Source: Hymenobacter cheonanensis
GTDB lineage: Bacteria; Bacteroidota; Bacteroidia; Cytophagales; Hymenobacteraceae
Reading direction: 5' to 3'
Assembly: GCF_030581075.1 (NCBI RefSeq)
Contig: NZ_JAUQSW010000006.1
Location: 248,001 to 312,000 of the forward strand
Length of the DNA: 64,000 nucleotides
Shown here in pieces: positions 16,718-25,112 of this stretch; position 1 is the stretch's first letter; every line of letters begins with the position of its first letter. A program made the position numbers and the translations under genes. The notes under the pieces are model-generated. The model saw nothing but the letters and a program-made list of their open reading frames with translations, made no database searches and was not told the origin of the DNA.

Positions 16718-17539
16718 TTACTCGCCGGCCTTCTCCATCAAATCGGCCATCTCCTGCGAGATGCCGGTGCTGCTGAAGCCGCCGTCGTGCATCAGGTTTT
16801 GCATGGTTACGTAGCGCGTCAGGTCCGAGAAGAGCGATACGCAGTAGTCGGCGCACGCCTCGGCGGGCGCGTTGCCGAGCGGCGACATCTTGCTGGCGTA
16901 CTCATAAAACGCGTTGAACCCGCTGATGCCGGTGCCGGCCGTGGTCTTGGTCGGCGACTGCGACACCGTGTTCACGCGCACCTTTTTGAGGTGGCCTAGC
17001 CGCTGGCCGTAGCTGCGGGCAATGCTCTCGAGCACAGCCTTGGCCTGCGCCATATCGGTATAGTCGAGGAAGGCACGCTGGGCCGCGATGTAGCTGAGCG
17101 CCACCACGCTACCCCACTCGTTGAAGGCGTCTTGCTTCTCAGCCACCGCCAGCATCTTGTGCAGCGACAGCGCCGACACGTCCAGCGTCTGCTGAAAGAA
17201 TTTGTAGTCGAGGTCGCCGTAGCTCTTGCCCTTGCGGATGTTGGCGCTCATGCCAATGGAGTGCAGCAAGAAATCAATTTTGCCGCCGAAGTGGGTTTGC
17301 GCCTCCGTAAACAGCGTGCCTAGCTCCTCAATCGACGTAGCATCGGCCGGAATAATGGGCGCGTCAATCTCGGCGGCCAGGGCCTTGATTTCGCCCATGC
17401 GCATGGCTAGCGGCGCGTTGGTGAGCACGATGCGCGCGCCTTGCTCGTGGGCTTTCTGGGCCACTTTCCAGGCAATAGATTGGGAGTTGAGAGCGCCGGA
17501 GATGATGCCGACTTTGCCGGCGAGGAGGTTAGAGGACAT
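16718..17539 (-). CDS. fabI: Enoyl-[acyl-carrier-protein] reductase (NADH)
   Basis: A 273-residue short-chain reductase that performs the last step of each fatty-acid elongation cycle, reducing enoyl-ACP. GALNSQSIAW near the N-terminus is the FabI nucleotide-binding variant, and the Tyr-x6-Lys catalytic pair is in YTDMAQAK. Length matches FabI. I took the ATG at 17539; the frame extends 12 codons further without support. A TACTTTTG promoter element lies 44 bp upstream, so it can be transcribed apart from recN. Confidence 0.95.
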   Translation of the reverse strand: MSSNLLAGKVGIISGALNSQSIAWKVAQKAHEQGARIVLTNAPLAMRMGEIKALAAEIDAPIIPADATSIEELGTLFTEAQTHFGGKIDFLLHSIGMSANIRKGKSYGDLDYKFFQQTLDVSALSLHKMLAVAEKQDAFNEWGSVVALSYIAAQRAFLDYTDMAQAKAVLESIARSYGQRLGHLKKVRVNTVSQSPTKTTAGTGISGFNAFYEYASKMSPLGNAPAEACADYCVSLFSDLTRYVTMQNLMHDGGFSSTGISQEMADLMEKAGE

Positions 17540-17583
17540 AAGTGGGGGGTAAGCTTTAGCTTGCCAGAGGAACAAACAGTCAG

Positions 17584-17591
17584 CAAAAGTA
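17584..17591 (-). promoter_or_regulatory. Bacteroidota -7 promoter element for fabI
   Basis: TACTTTTG on the minus strand matches TAnnTTTG and leaves a leader of roughly 40 nt before the fabI start. A TTTG lies 16 bp upstream, a little closer than the ideal spacing. Confidence 0.55.
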
Positions 17592-17608
17592 GGTATTTAC
17601 GCGCAAGC

Positions 17609-17646
17609 AAAAGCCGGCCGCCAGCGTAGGGCTCGCTACCGGCTTG
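17609..17646 (-). terminator. Possible weak terminator of recN
   Basis: On the minus strand AAGCCGG pairs with CCGGCTT, which runs into TTTTG. The loop is long and contains further partial pairings, so support is moderate. Confidence 0.4.
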
Positions 17647-17675
17647 GCAGCTGGCGCTGTGGTGCCAGCCGGCGC

Positions 17676-19349
17676 TTATCCCACAAGTTCTTCCCCGCGC
17701 AAGGCCAGCAGTTCGCGGGCACTCTGCAAGGCATGTTCGCTAGGCTTGGCGCCCGCTATCATGTGCGCAATTTCCTTGATGCGGTCGTCGGGCGAGAGCT
17801 GCCGGATGCGACTCACGGTGCGGTCGGCGCGGTCTTCCTTGTACACGAAATAGTGGGTGTCGCCGGCCGCCGCCATCTGCGGCAGGTGCGAAATGGCCAC
17901 GAGTTGGTGCTTGTGCGCCATTTGCTGCATCATGCGGCCCACTTTCACCGCAATCTCACCGCTGATGCCGGTGTCAATTTCGTCGAAAACAATGGTCGGC
18001 AGCGCCGTTTTGTCGGCTAGCATATACTTGATGCACAGCATCAGGCGCGAAAACTCACCGCCCGAGGCAGCCTTGCTCAAGGTTTGCGGCTGGGCGCCCT
18101 TATTGGCCGTAAACAGGATGCTCACCACGTCGGAGCCGCTAGCCGAGAGCGGGCCCGTTTTGTGCTCGACCACGATGCGGGCATGCGGCATCCCGAGGTC
18201 GGCGAGCAGCGCGCTCAGCTCCTTCTCAAACTTCGGGAAGGCCTTGCGGCGGCTCTCCGATAGCTTGGCAGCCTGGGCAGTAGCCTGCTTCAGCGCGGCG
18301 TCGGAGTCTTTACGCAGGCGGCTGATTTCCTTGTCCAGATTCAGCACCGAGCCCACTTTCTGGCGCAGGGTTTCGCGGGTTTCGAGCAGGCCCTCCACGT
18401 CGCGGCGCTGGTGCTTGCGCTGCAGGTTGTAGAGCACCGTGAGGCGCGCCTGCAACTCCTCGGCGCGGGCGGGGTCGCCCTCGGTGCGGCGCTCGGCGGT
18501 TTCCACCTCGTCGGCAATGTCGTGCAGCTCAATCAGGCAGCTTTCCAGGCGCTGGCGCAGCTCGCGGAAGGCCTCCGAGTAGCCCGATACCTGCCCTAGC
18601 AGCGTCGAGGCGTCCTTCATGGTGCCGGTGGCGCAGCTTTCGCTGTCGCGCAGGCCGTGCAGCGCCTGGCTCAGCTTGTATTTGATTTCCTCGGCGTGCT
18701 CCAGCTGCTTCACTTCCTGCTCCAGCGCCTCCTGGTCTTCCTTATCGAGGCTAGCGTCTTCCAGCTCACTCAGCAAAAAGCTATTGTAATCCAACTCTTT
18801 GCTGGCCTGGGCCGATTGGTCTTCCAGCGTCTTAAGGTCGGTTTCGAGCTTGCGGTACTGGCGGTAGGCATTACCGTACTGCGTACGCGTGGGCACGAGG
18901 TTGGCGTAGAGGTCGAGCAGGTTGAGCTGAAACACGGCATCGCCCAGCAGCAGCGTATCGTGCTGCGAGTGAATGTCCATGAGGTTGGCCCCAATCTTAC
19001 GCAGGGCATCCAGCGTCACGGGCGTATCATTCACGAAAGCCCGCGACTTGCCCGAGGGGCTTATTTCGCGCCGCAGAATGCACTGCGTATCGTAGTCCAG
19101 GTCTTCGGCCTCAAAAATATCCTGAAGCTGGTAATTCTTGATGTCGAACTGCCCCTCAATCACGCACTTGCGCTCGGTATGGAAGAGCATCCGCGAGTCG
19201 GCCCGGTTGCCCAGCAGCAACCCGATAGCCCCTAGCATAATGGACTTGCCCGCCCCGGTTTCGCCGGTAATAATATTGAGCAGCGGCGACGGGCGCAGCT
19301 CTAACTGCTCGATAAGAGCGTAATTCTGAATACGAAGGTCTACTAACAT
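17676..19349 (-). CDS. recN: DNA repair protein RecN
   Basis: A 557-residue SMC-like ATPase that acts early in double-strand-break repair. Walker A is GETGAGKS at residues 29-36, the signature and Walker B lie near the C-terminus (SGGEFSRLML, IVFDEIDTGISG), and the centre is a long Glu/Gln/Leu-rich coiled coil. The ATG at 19349 begins directly with the conserved MLVDLRIQNYALI. It follows porD on the same strand, but 280 bp and a terminator separate them. Confidence 0.96.
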   Translation of the reverse strand: MLVDLRIQNYALIEQLELRPSPLLNIITGETGAGKSIMLGAIGLLLGNRADSRMLFHTERKCVIEGQFDIKNYQLQDIFEAEDLDYDTQCILRREISPSGKSRAFVNDTPVTLDALRKIGANLMDIHSQHDTLLLGDAVFQLNLLDLYANLVPTRTQYGNAYRQYRKLETDLKTLEDQSAQASKELDYNSFLLSELEDASLDKEDQEALEQEVKQLEHAEEIKYKLSQALHGLRDSESCATGTMKDASTLLGQVSGYSEAFRELRQRLESCLIELHDIADEVETAERRTEGDPARAEELQARLTVLYNLQRKHQRRDVEGLLETRETLRQKVGSVLNLDKEISRLRKDSDAALKQATAQAAKLSESRRKAFPKFEKELSALLADLGMPHARIVVEHKTGPLSASGSDVVSILFTANKGAQPQTLSKAASGGEFSRLMLCIKYMLADKTALPTIVFDEIDTGISGEIAVKVGRMMQQMAHKHQLVAISHLPQMAAAGDTHYFVYKEDRADRTVSRIRQLSPDDRIKEIAHMIAGAKPSEHALQSARELLALRGEELVG

Positions 19350-19559
19350 CGACCGCAGGTTTAACGGATTGAACGAATTTCGCGGACACGCCCGCTCCGC
19401 GGGCGGGCTATGCGCTTGGTTTAGTGCCGGGCCAATTGCTTATGGCTTGCCGCCGGGCTACGCTACACTAAAATTAGTAGCTAACCGGCAAATACGCTTA
19501 CCAATTTGCTTGGCAGAAGCTAAAAAGACGGCTCACGCCACTCCAAGCAGCGCATAAAA

Positions 19560-19587
19560 AACGGGCAGGCGAAACCGCCCACCCGTT
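19560..19587 (-). terminator. Terminator of porD
   Basis: On the minus strand a 12-bp stem with two wobble positions and a 4-nt loop is followed by TTTTTAT. It is 45 bp past the porD stop. Confidence 0.75.
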
Positions 19588-19594
19588 AGCCTAG

Positions 19595-19630
19595 TCAGCC
19601 CACGCAGTGGGCATATCCGCGAAATCAGCA
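19595..19630. repeat. Short repeat element, family 3 (copy A)
   Basis: Contains the mini-palindrome AGCCCACGCAGTGGGC followed by ATATCCGCGAAATC. A close relative is at 52781-52816. Abuts the porD stop codon. Confidence 0.55.
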
Positions 19631-19631
19631 G

Positions 19632-20540
19632 TTATTGGCGGATAACGGTTTGGTATTTAGCCAGATTTCCGGGGTCTACATCCGTCAAGAGAGCAATGAG
19701 CTGCTGCTTCTGCTGCGAATCGGTGCTGGTGCGGAAGATATTGGTAATCTCGTCGGCCTTCGCATCGAAGAAGGCACGCACGAACAGCGTGCTGGGCCGC
19801 ACCGTATTAGCTTTCTGAATGCCAGTGAGCGCCGCTAAGATGGAGGTGCGCGCTTCGTCGGGCTTCTCAATAAAAATATCCATCCCCTGCCGGTAATACG
19901 CATAAAGGCCGGTGCGGAAGGCTTCGAGCTGCGGGTCGGTGAGGTTGTTGAGCAGCCAGTAGCGATTACGCGGGCTGGTATCGGTCCAGCCCGCATCTGG
20001 CTCGGTAGTCTGGCTAGCCGAATATTGCAAAATCACTCGCGCCTGGTCGTAATAGATGGTGCCGCCGAGCCGCGAAAAGGTATCCTGGTCAGCCCCAATT
20101 ACCATGTAGGCATAAAAAGCCAGCAGCGACGACAGGTTATTGACGAAGTTGCTAGGCGAGTAGTCAAGCTGTATTTGGGGGGTATAAATAAAATTAAAGC
20201 TTCTATCGTTAATATTCAATAAATTAGTCTCATAACTGGTACCATACACGGGCCGAGTAGCAATAAGCCGCATTGTAGCCTGATACGTGCCATTTTGCGC
20301 ATTAGTGAGGCCGATAAACATTCGGAGTTTAATGCGCTCTGCTTGCTGATAAGATTGTTTGGTCCAAGAGCGCCCATTCAAAAACTCAGTTATTCTTGCT
20401 TGAAGCTGAGCAATTAACGCAGGGTCTGTTACCGTTGTGTTTTCCTGCGTGATAGCTACCACAGCGTTCAACTCCTGCGCCTGGCTAGGGCGGGCCATTG
20501 CTGCGAGCAGCAGGCAGCACAACGTGAAAATCTTACGCAT
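19632..20540 (-). CDS. porD: Type IX secretion component PorD (DUF4835 family)
   Basis: A 302-residue protein with a signal peptide ending SQAQ, matching the DUF4835/PorD family known from Bacteroidota. PorD is needed for type IX secretion and gliding-related export in species where it has been tested. Conserved features include QELNAVV at the mature N-terminus, FNFIYTPQIQLDYSPSNF in the middle and the DxDTFSRLGG stretch. It begins 6 bp before the coaB stop codon on the same strand, so the two are probably co-transcribed. The N-terminal half is less GC-rich than its neighbours. No other T9SS gene is in the window. Confidence 0.9.
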   Translation of the reverse strand: MRKIFTLCCLLLAAMARPSQAQELNAVVAITQENTTVTDPALIAQLQARITEFLNGRSWTKQSYQQAERIKLRMFIGLTNAQNGTYQATMRLIATRPVYGTSYETNLLNINDRSFNFIYTPQIQLDYSPSNFVNNLSSLLAFYAYMVIGADQDTFSRLGGTIYYDQARVILQYSASQTTEPDAGWTDTSPRNRYWLLNNLTDPQLEAFRTGLYAYYRQGMDIFIEKPDEARTSILAALTGIQKANTVRPSTLFVRAFFDAKADEITNIFRTSTDSQQKQQLIALLTDVDPGNLAKYQTVIRQ

Positions 20541-21198
20541 AAACGGCGGTAAAACGGGTCAGAATAAGGGCAACCAGCGTGCGGGCCAGCTCCGATTTGG
20601 CTTGCAGCTCAAAGTTAAGCACCTGCCCGGCGCGGTCGAGCACGGTCACCTTGTTGGTATCGTGGCCGAAGCCGGCGCCGGCATCGCGCAAGGAATTGAG
20701 CACCACTAAGTCGAAGTTTTTGCGCACCAGCTTGCCCTGGGCGTGGGCCAGCTCGTTGGTAGTTTCCAACGCAAAACCGACCGAAAATTGTTCAGGCCGC
20801 TTGGTTTGGCCGAGCGTGGCGGCGATGTCCACGTTTTTCACCAGCTCCAGCGTGAGCGTATCGCCTTCTTTTTTAATCTTTTCGGCCGCTGCGTGGGCCG
20901 GGCGGTAGTCGGCCACGGCGGCGGCAAACACCCACACGTCGGCCAGCGGCGCGGCCTCAGCGGCGGCCTCGTACATCTGCTGGGCTGTTTCGACGCGCAC
21001 CGTGCTGATGAGGGGGCTAGCCGGGGCGGGCAGCGCCGTAGGCCCGCTTACTAGGGTCACGCCGGCGCTGGCAGCCGCAAAAGCTTCGGCCAGGGCGTAG
21101 CCCATCTTGCCGGTCGAGCGGTTGCCCAGAAACCGCACCGGGTCGAGGGGCTCGTAGGTAGGGCCGGCGGTCAGGAGAACACGCATTTTTTCAATCAT
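20533..21198 (-). CDS. coaB: Phosphopantothenate-cysteine ligase domain (CoaB half of a split CoaBC)
   Basis: A 221-residue CoaB domain that joins phosphopantothenate and cysteine in CoA synthesis. RVLLTAGPTYEPLDPVRFL opens the fold, with NRSTGKMGYALAEAF and the conserved AAVADYRP and VGFALETT segments following. In most bacteria this domain is the C-terminal part of one CoaBC protein; here it is a separate gene in another frame from the CoaC part, 35 bp away. Starts at 21198 (MIEKMRVL) or 21186 (MRVL) are both possible. It overlaps porD by 8 bp. Confidence 0.9.
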   Translation of the reverse strand: MIEKMRVLLTAGPTYEPLDPVRFLGNRSTGKMGYALAEAFAAASAGVTLVSGPTALPAPASPLISTVRVETAQQMYEAAAEAAPLADVWVFAAAVADYRPAHAAAEKIKKEGDTLTLELVKNVDIAATLGQTKRPEQFSVGFALETTNELAHAQGKLVRKNFDLVVLNSLRDAGAGFGHDTNKVTVLDRAGQVLNFELQAKSELARTLVALILTRFTAVYA

Positions 21199-21233
21199 CA
21201 ATTAACGGTGAGCAATTAACAATTGAAAGCTGC
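21199..21233. repeat. AT-rich filler between the CoaC and CoaB genes
   Basis: The 35-bp gap is built of near-repeats of CAATTAAC/GTTAATTG and is much richer in A+T than the genes on either side. Similar TTAAC-type filler lies at 21784-21870 and 47848-47920. Confidence 0.55.
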
Positions 21234-21833
21234 TCAGCCAGGTACGCCAAAAAAAGTTGATAGCTCGGCCACTATTTGCTCGGGCTCCAGCATACGGCCG
21301 GGGCCGCTGAGGCCGCTGGCCAGCGCGCCACTAGGCGAATCGAACACGTGGTTGCCGAACGAGCGCAGGCGCGCAATATTTTGCTGCACCGCCGGGTGGG
21401 CATACATGTCCAGGTCCATGGCCGGGGCCAGAAACACCGGGCAGCGCGCCGATAAGTACACCGCGCTCAGCAGGTTAGGGCACAAGCCATTGGCGAGCTG
21501 GCCGAGCGTATTGGCGCTGGCCGGGGCAATGAGGTAGGCGTCGGCCCACAGGCCTAGCTCCACGTGGTTGTGCCACTGCCCACTGGCCGCATCACGCAAA
21601 AAGCCCGTCAGGACGGGCTTTTTGGAGAGGGTACCCAGCGTGAGGGGCGTGACGAACAGCGCGGCGGCTTCGGTGAGGATAACCTGCACCTCGGCGCCGG
21701 CCTGCACCAGCAGCCGCACTAGGGGCGCAGCTTTGTAGGCCGCAATGCTGCCGCTCACCCCTAGCAGGATGCGGCGGCCGGGCAAAGTTGACAGTTGACT
21801 GCTGATTGTCGGTTGTTGATTGTTAGCACTCAT
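21234..21833 (-). CDS. coaC: Phosphopantothenoylcysteine decarboxylase domain (CoaC half of a split CoaBC)
   Basis: A 199-residue flavoprotein that decarboxylates phosphopantothenoylcysteine, the next step after CoaB. GVSGSIAAYKA, the active-site-type PASANTLGQLANG and the APAMDLDMYAHPAVQ segment are all present, so the domain looks complete. It stops with TGA where fused CoaBC proteins continue into CoaB. The first 19 residues are Asn/Gln/Ser-rich and are encoded by AT-rich filler, so they are probably not part of the fold. A GTG lies 12 bp upstream of the ATG used. Confidence 0.9.
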   Translation of the reverse strand: MSANNQQPTISSQLSTLPGRRILLGVSGSIAAYKAAPLVRLLVQAGAEVQVILTEAAALFVTPLTLGTLSKKPVLTGFLRDAASGQWHNHVELGLWADAYLIAPASANTLGQLANGLCPNLLSAVYLSARCPVFLAPAMDLDMYAHPAVQQNIARLRSFGNHVFDSPSGALASGLSGPGRMLEPEQIVAELSTFFGVPG

Positions 21834-21870
21834 TAAAATAATCACTTAACAATCAACAGCTAACAAGTCA
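21784..21870. repeat. AT-rich TTGATTGTTA-type filler, partly translated
   Basis: Near-repeats of GTTGAC, GATTGTT and AACAATCAAC run across the start of coaC and the gap to rpoZ. The part before 21834 is read as the N-terminal residues of CoaC. Confidence 0.5.
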
Positions 21871-21871
21871 T

Positions 21872-22210
21872 CTAGAACAGCTCGCGGGGAATGATAACGG
21901 GCGCGGCCTCGGGCGTTTCGTAGTGCAGCTCGCCGGCGATGAACTCTTCGATGGCCTGGCTGGTGGGCTTGGGCATCCGCTCGTACTGCTTGCTGATTTC
22001 AATCTGCTCGCGGTTTTCGAACACTTCTTCGAGGTTATCGACGGTGGTGGCAAACTCGGCCAGGCGGTCGGTCAGCTCCTCTTTCAGCTTCACCGACAGC
22101 TGGTTGGCGCGCTTCGAGATGATGGAAATCGCCTCGTACACGTTGTTGTTGGTGGTCGTGATGTCGGCCAGGTTGCGGGTGATGATGGAGGCGGAGGCGG
22201 GGGTCTTCAT
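21872..22210 (-). CDS. rpoZ: DNA-directed RNA polymerase omega subunit, Bacteroidota type
   Basis: A 112-residue protein matching the RpoZ/Rpb6-like family of Bacteroidota. The segment SIITRNLADITTTNNNVYEA followed by ISKRANQLS is the conserved part that clamps the beta-prime tail of RNA polymerase. The C-terminus ends in IIPRELF. The ATG at 22210 leaves a normal-length protein; the frame extends 18 codons further without support. Its position between bamD and coaC is the usual one in this phylum. Confidence 0.92.
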   Translation of the reverse strand: MKTPASASIITRNLADITTTNNNVYEAISIISKRANQLSVKLKEELTDRLAEFATTVDNLEEVFENREQIEISKQYERMPKPTSQAIEEFIAGELHYETPEAAPVIIPRELF

Positions 22211-22296
22211 GATGTTGGGTAGTCGGTTGCTGGTTGGCAGTCGAAAGCACAGGGCCAGCCGCAAAAGCTGGGAACAAGTAACTAGCGACCGAAAAA

Positions 22297-23154
22297 TTAG
22301 TTTGTGCCGGGGGCCGGCGCCGGGCTGGCTGCCGCGTTGGCGTCAGGAATGCTCTTGAGGCGCTCCAGCTCGGCGCGGCTGTCGTCGTACATGGTTTGGG
22401 CCAGGCGCAGGTTTTTGCTCTGCGGATAGGTGTCCACGAAGCGCTGGTAGAAGGCTACCACGTCCAGGAAGCGCTCGCGCTGCTTCGATTCGATGCTTTC
22501 CTTGGCCCAGGCATACTGGGCTTGCAGCTTGATGTAGTCGGCTTGCTCGCCGTAGGCCGAGCCGGGATATTGCAGCGTAAAGTTGCCGAGCGAGGTTACG
22601 GCCGCCTGGTTGTAGCGCAGGGCGTAGTAGAGCTTGGCACTCTGGAAAGCCTTGTTTTCCAGTTTCTTCTGCAATTCCTGCGACATGCTTTCGGCCTCGG
22701 CCCGGAACTGGCTGGTGGCGTAGGTATTCAGAAAATCCTGAATCGTTTCGACGGCCGTAATCGTGTTGGTCTGGTCCAGCTCGTAGCCCGGCGAGTCGCG
22801 GTAGAGCGACTTGGCCCGCAAAAACGACGCCTCCTCCACCTGCGGCGAGTTGGGGTAGGTATCGATAAACTGCTTGAAGTAGTAGGCGCTCAGCACGTAG
22901 TTGCGCTGCTTGTAATTCGTATTGGCGAAGTAAAACTGCGCCTTCTCGGCTTCGGGCCGGCCCTTGAGCAGCGGAATCAGCTCTTCGAGCAGCGTACCCG
23001 AGCGGAAGAAATCGCCCTTGTCGTAGTACTTGATGGCCGCCTCGTACTTCTCATTCACACTGCCGCTTTTCAGCAGCTTCTGGTAGCCCGTGCAGGACCC
23101 TAGCGTGAGGGTGCTGGTGAGCAGGGCGGCGGTAATCAAACGGGAGAATCGCAT
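22297..23154 (-). CDS. bamD: Outer-membrane assembly lipoprotein BamD
   Basis: A 285-residue lipoprotein with the lipobox LTLGSC and successive TPR-like helical repeats (YYDKGDFFRSGTLLEELIP, YFKQFIDTYPNSP, YQRFVDTYPQS). BamD works with BamA in inserting beta-barrel proteins in the outer membrane. I chose the ATG at 23154, which gives a proper lipoprotein signal; the longer frame does not. TACCTTTG lies 8 bp upstream of the start, so the message would have a very short leader. First gene of the bamD-rpoZ-coaC-coaB-porD series. Confidence 0.92.
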   Translation of the reverse strand: MRFSRLITAALLTSTLTLGSCTGYQKLLKSGSVNEKYEAAIKYYDKGDFFRSGTLLEELIPLLKGRPEAEKAQFYFANTNYKQRNYVLSAYYFKQFIDTYPNSPQVEEASFLRAKSLYRDSPGYELDQTNTITAVETIQDFLNTYATSQFRAEAESMSQELQKKLENKAFQSAKLYYALRYNQAAVTSLGNFTLQYPGSAYGEQADYIKLQAQYAWAKESIESKQRERFLDVVAFYQRFVDTYPQSKNLRLAQTMYDDSRAELERLKSIPDANAAASPAPAPGTN

Positions 23155-23162
23155 ACAAAGGG

Positions 23163-23170
23163 CAAAGGTA
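23163..23170 (-). promoter_or_regulatory. Bacteroidota -7 promoter element for bamD
   Basis: TACCTTTG on the minus strand is an exact TAnnTTTG match, 8 bp from the start codon at 23154. Confidence 0.55.
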
Positions 23171-23247
23171 CAAGTAAAACGGCAGCCGCGCGGCCCGGAG
23201 TTCCACCGCAAGCCTGTAGTGGCCCGGCTAGCGTAGGAGCCGCCAGG

Positions 23248-25023
23248 CTAGCGGGGGGTTGCAGCGGCGGCCGGCGGGGCGGCAGCGGGCCGGGCCGGCG
23301 CCGCTTTAGGGGTGGCCGGACGCGGGGGCCGGGCCTTGGCTTTCGTTTTTGGTTTCACCTTGCCAGCCTTGGCTTTAGGCTTCGCCTTGGGCTTGGCGCG
23401 CTTGATGTCGGCGGCGAAATGCTTGCCGAATACCACGCGGCGGGTGGGCCGCTCGGTAGGCCGCCAGCGAAAGCCTTTCAGCTCTTTATCAGTGGCTTTA
23501 AGCTCGTGAATGGGCGTATAGCTGGCGTCGGGGTTGGTGACCCAGGTGAGCTGCTTGATTTTATTGTCGACAAAGCGCAGCGTCATCGAAGCCGAAAACG
23601 ACTTGTTCATACCGCTCATATAAGACTTGCTTATACCGCTTCTGCTGGAGTCATTTTCCAGGGTAAAGTACAGGCTTTCGGCGTTGCCCAGCACGTCGAT
23701 GCGGGCCATCTGGCTGCGTCGGAAGTAGGCTATCATGTTGCGGCCTTTTACCTGGTTGTAGTCCAGCACGGTGTCTTCCTGAATGGCAAAGGCATTAGAA
23801 AACAGGCTGGCGCGGTCGAGTTGGCCGCGCTTGAAGCGCAGGTTCATCGAGTCGGAAGTGAGCTGGTTGCGAGCCTGCCAGATTACCGGGTCGCGGTTGA
23901 GGTAGATAACGCTGTCCTGGCGGTCGTAGGTGAGCGAATCGCAGCGCCCCTGCATTTTCCCCCTGAAAATCTGCACCTTGGGCCAGGCGTAGAGGATGGG
24001 CCGCTGGCTAGCCCGCCCCAGCCGCGACTCCACGCTGAGCAGCGTATCGGCGGCCATATACAGCGTGTCCTTGCCCGAAATATTGCGCACCACCGGCCGC
24101 GAGCCAAAAAGCTTGGTGCGGCCCAGCGCCCGCCAGTAGCGGCCCTGGTCGCCGCGCAGCACGAGGTTATCCTTCTTCGAAATCAGTGACACGTGGCCCG
24201 TAGCCACGCCGTAGAGCTTCACCTGGTCGTACACCAGCACGTCGCCCCCTAGCAAGTAGCCGGGCGTTTCAATCTGCGCTTTGCGGGCAAAATTGGACAC
24301 CCGCGTTACGGTATTATAGGTACCCTTCTCGGCGTAGAGGTCGCCCTGCGTGCTTTTAATGCGCGTGGGGCCGTCGAAATACGCGATTTTAGTGCTCGTG
24401 TTAAAGGTCAGCGTATCGTTGCGCAGGTCGGTGGGCTGGCCCTGCTCATCGAGCGAAACCAGGTGCACATCGCGCTTAAAGACAAAGACTTTGCTATTAG
24501 TATCGTAGAAGCCCTGCTGGCTATCGAGGGTGTTTTTAGGGTCTACGATGTGGCCGCCCACGGTGTAGAAGGCCGTTTTGCGGGTCAGGTCGTAGTCGAG
24601 GGCCGTGGTGGTGAGCGTCATGCGCGGGTCGCGCATGGTCACGACCTGGCCGGTCATGCGGGCCAGGCGCTTGTTGCCGTCGTAAAAGCCGTGGTCGCCG
24701 GTGATGGTCATCGTGTCGCTCTGCACAATGCGCACGTTGCTGAACGCCTCAATCTCGTTGCGCTCCAGGTACTGGTAGGCCGAGTCGCAGTAGAGCAGCA
24801 CATCCTGCTGCTTGAAGACCACGCTACCCAGCAACTTGCGGATTTTCACGCCGTTAAAGTCGCCGCCGCTCAGCTTGCCGGCGTGTTGCAGGTCTACGGG
24901 GGCGCCCTTCACGGTCTGGGGGCGCGGGCCGGGCTGGGGCGCGGCGCCAGGCCGGGTCTGGGCCCACACGGCACCCAGCGGCAGCAAAAGCAGGAGCAGT
25001 ACGAAAAAGCGAGGAAGCGGCAT
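23248..25023 (-). CDS. OstA-like protein, LPS transport/outer-membrane organisation
   Basis: A 591-residue exported protein with signal peptide PRFFVLLLLLLPLGAVWAQ and a long series of OstA/LptA-type beta-jellyroll repeats (DFNGVKIRKLLGSVVFKQ, IEAFSNVRIVQSDTMTITGD). LptA-type proteins carry lipopolysaccharide across the periplasm; Bacteroidota have these longer versions, often called OstA-like. The last 70 residues are a Lys/Pro/Ala-rich low-complexity tail. The frame extends to a TTG at 25032, but the ATG at 25023 fits better. It lies directly upstream of bamD, as expected for outer-membrane biogenesis genes. Confidence 0.87.
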   Translation of the reverse strand: MPLPRFFVLLLLLLPLGAVWAQTRPGAAPQPGPRPQTVKGAPVDLQHAGKLSGGDFNGVKIRKLLGSVVFKQQDVLLYCDSAYQYLERNEIEAFSNVRIVQSDTMTITGDHGFYDGNKRLARMTGQVVTMRDPRMTLTTTALDYDLTRKTAFYTVGGHIVDPKNTLDSQQGFYDTNSKVFVFKRDVHLVSLDEQGQPTDLRNDTLTFNTSTKIAYFDGPTRIKSTQGDLYAEKGTYNTVTRVSNFARKAQIETPGYLLGGDVLVYDQVKLYGVATGHVSLISKKDNLVLRGDQGRYWRALGRTKLFGSRPVVRNISGKDTLYMAADTLLSVESRLGRASQRPILYAWPKVQIFRGKMQGRCDSLTYDRQDSVIYLNRDPVIWQARNQLTSDSMNLRFKRGQLDRASLFSNAFAIQEDTVLDYNQVKGRNMIAYFRRSQMARIDVLGNAESLYFTLENDSSRSGISKSYMSGMNKSFSASMTLRFVDNKIKQLTWVTNPDASYTPIHELKATDKELKGFRWRPTERPTRRVVFGKHFAADIKRAKPKAKPKAKAGKVKPKTKAKARPPRPATPKAAPARPAAAPPAAAATPR

Positions 25024-25029
25024 TCGGGC

Positions 25030-25037
25030 CAAAGTTA
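25030..25037 (-). promoter_or_regulatory. Bacteroidota -7 promoter element for the OstA-like gene
   Basis: TAACTTTG on the minus strand ends 6 bp before the ATG at 25023, so transcription would begin at or next to the start codon. Confidence 0.5.
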
Positions 25038-25112
25038 CGGCGGTAGGCCGGGGCTAACGCGCATCTTTGCCGCCTAGTGCCCGCAGGCCGGGCCAGCCCC
25101 TTCCCTTACCGC

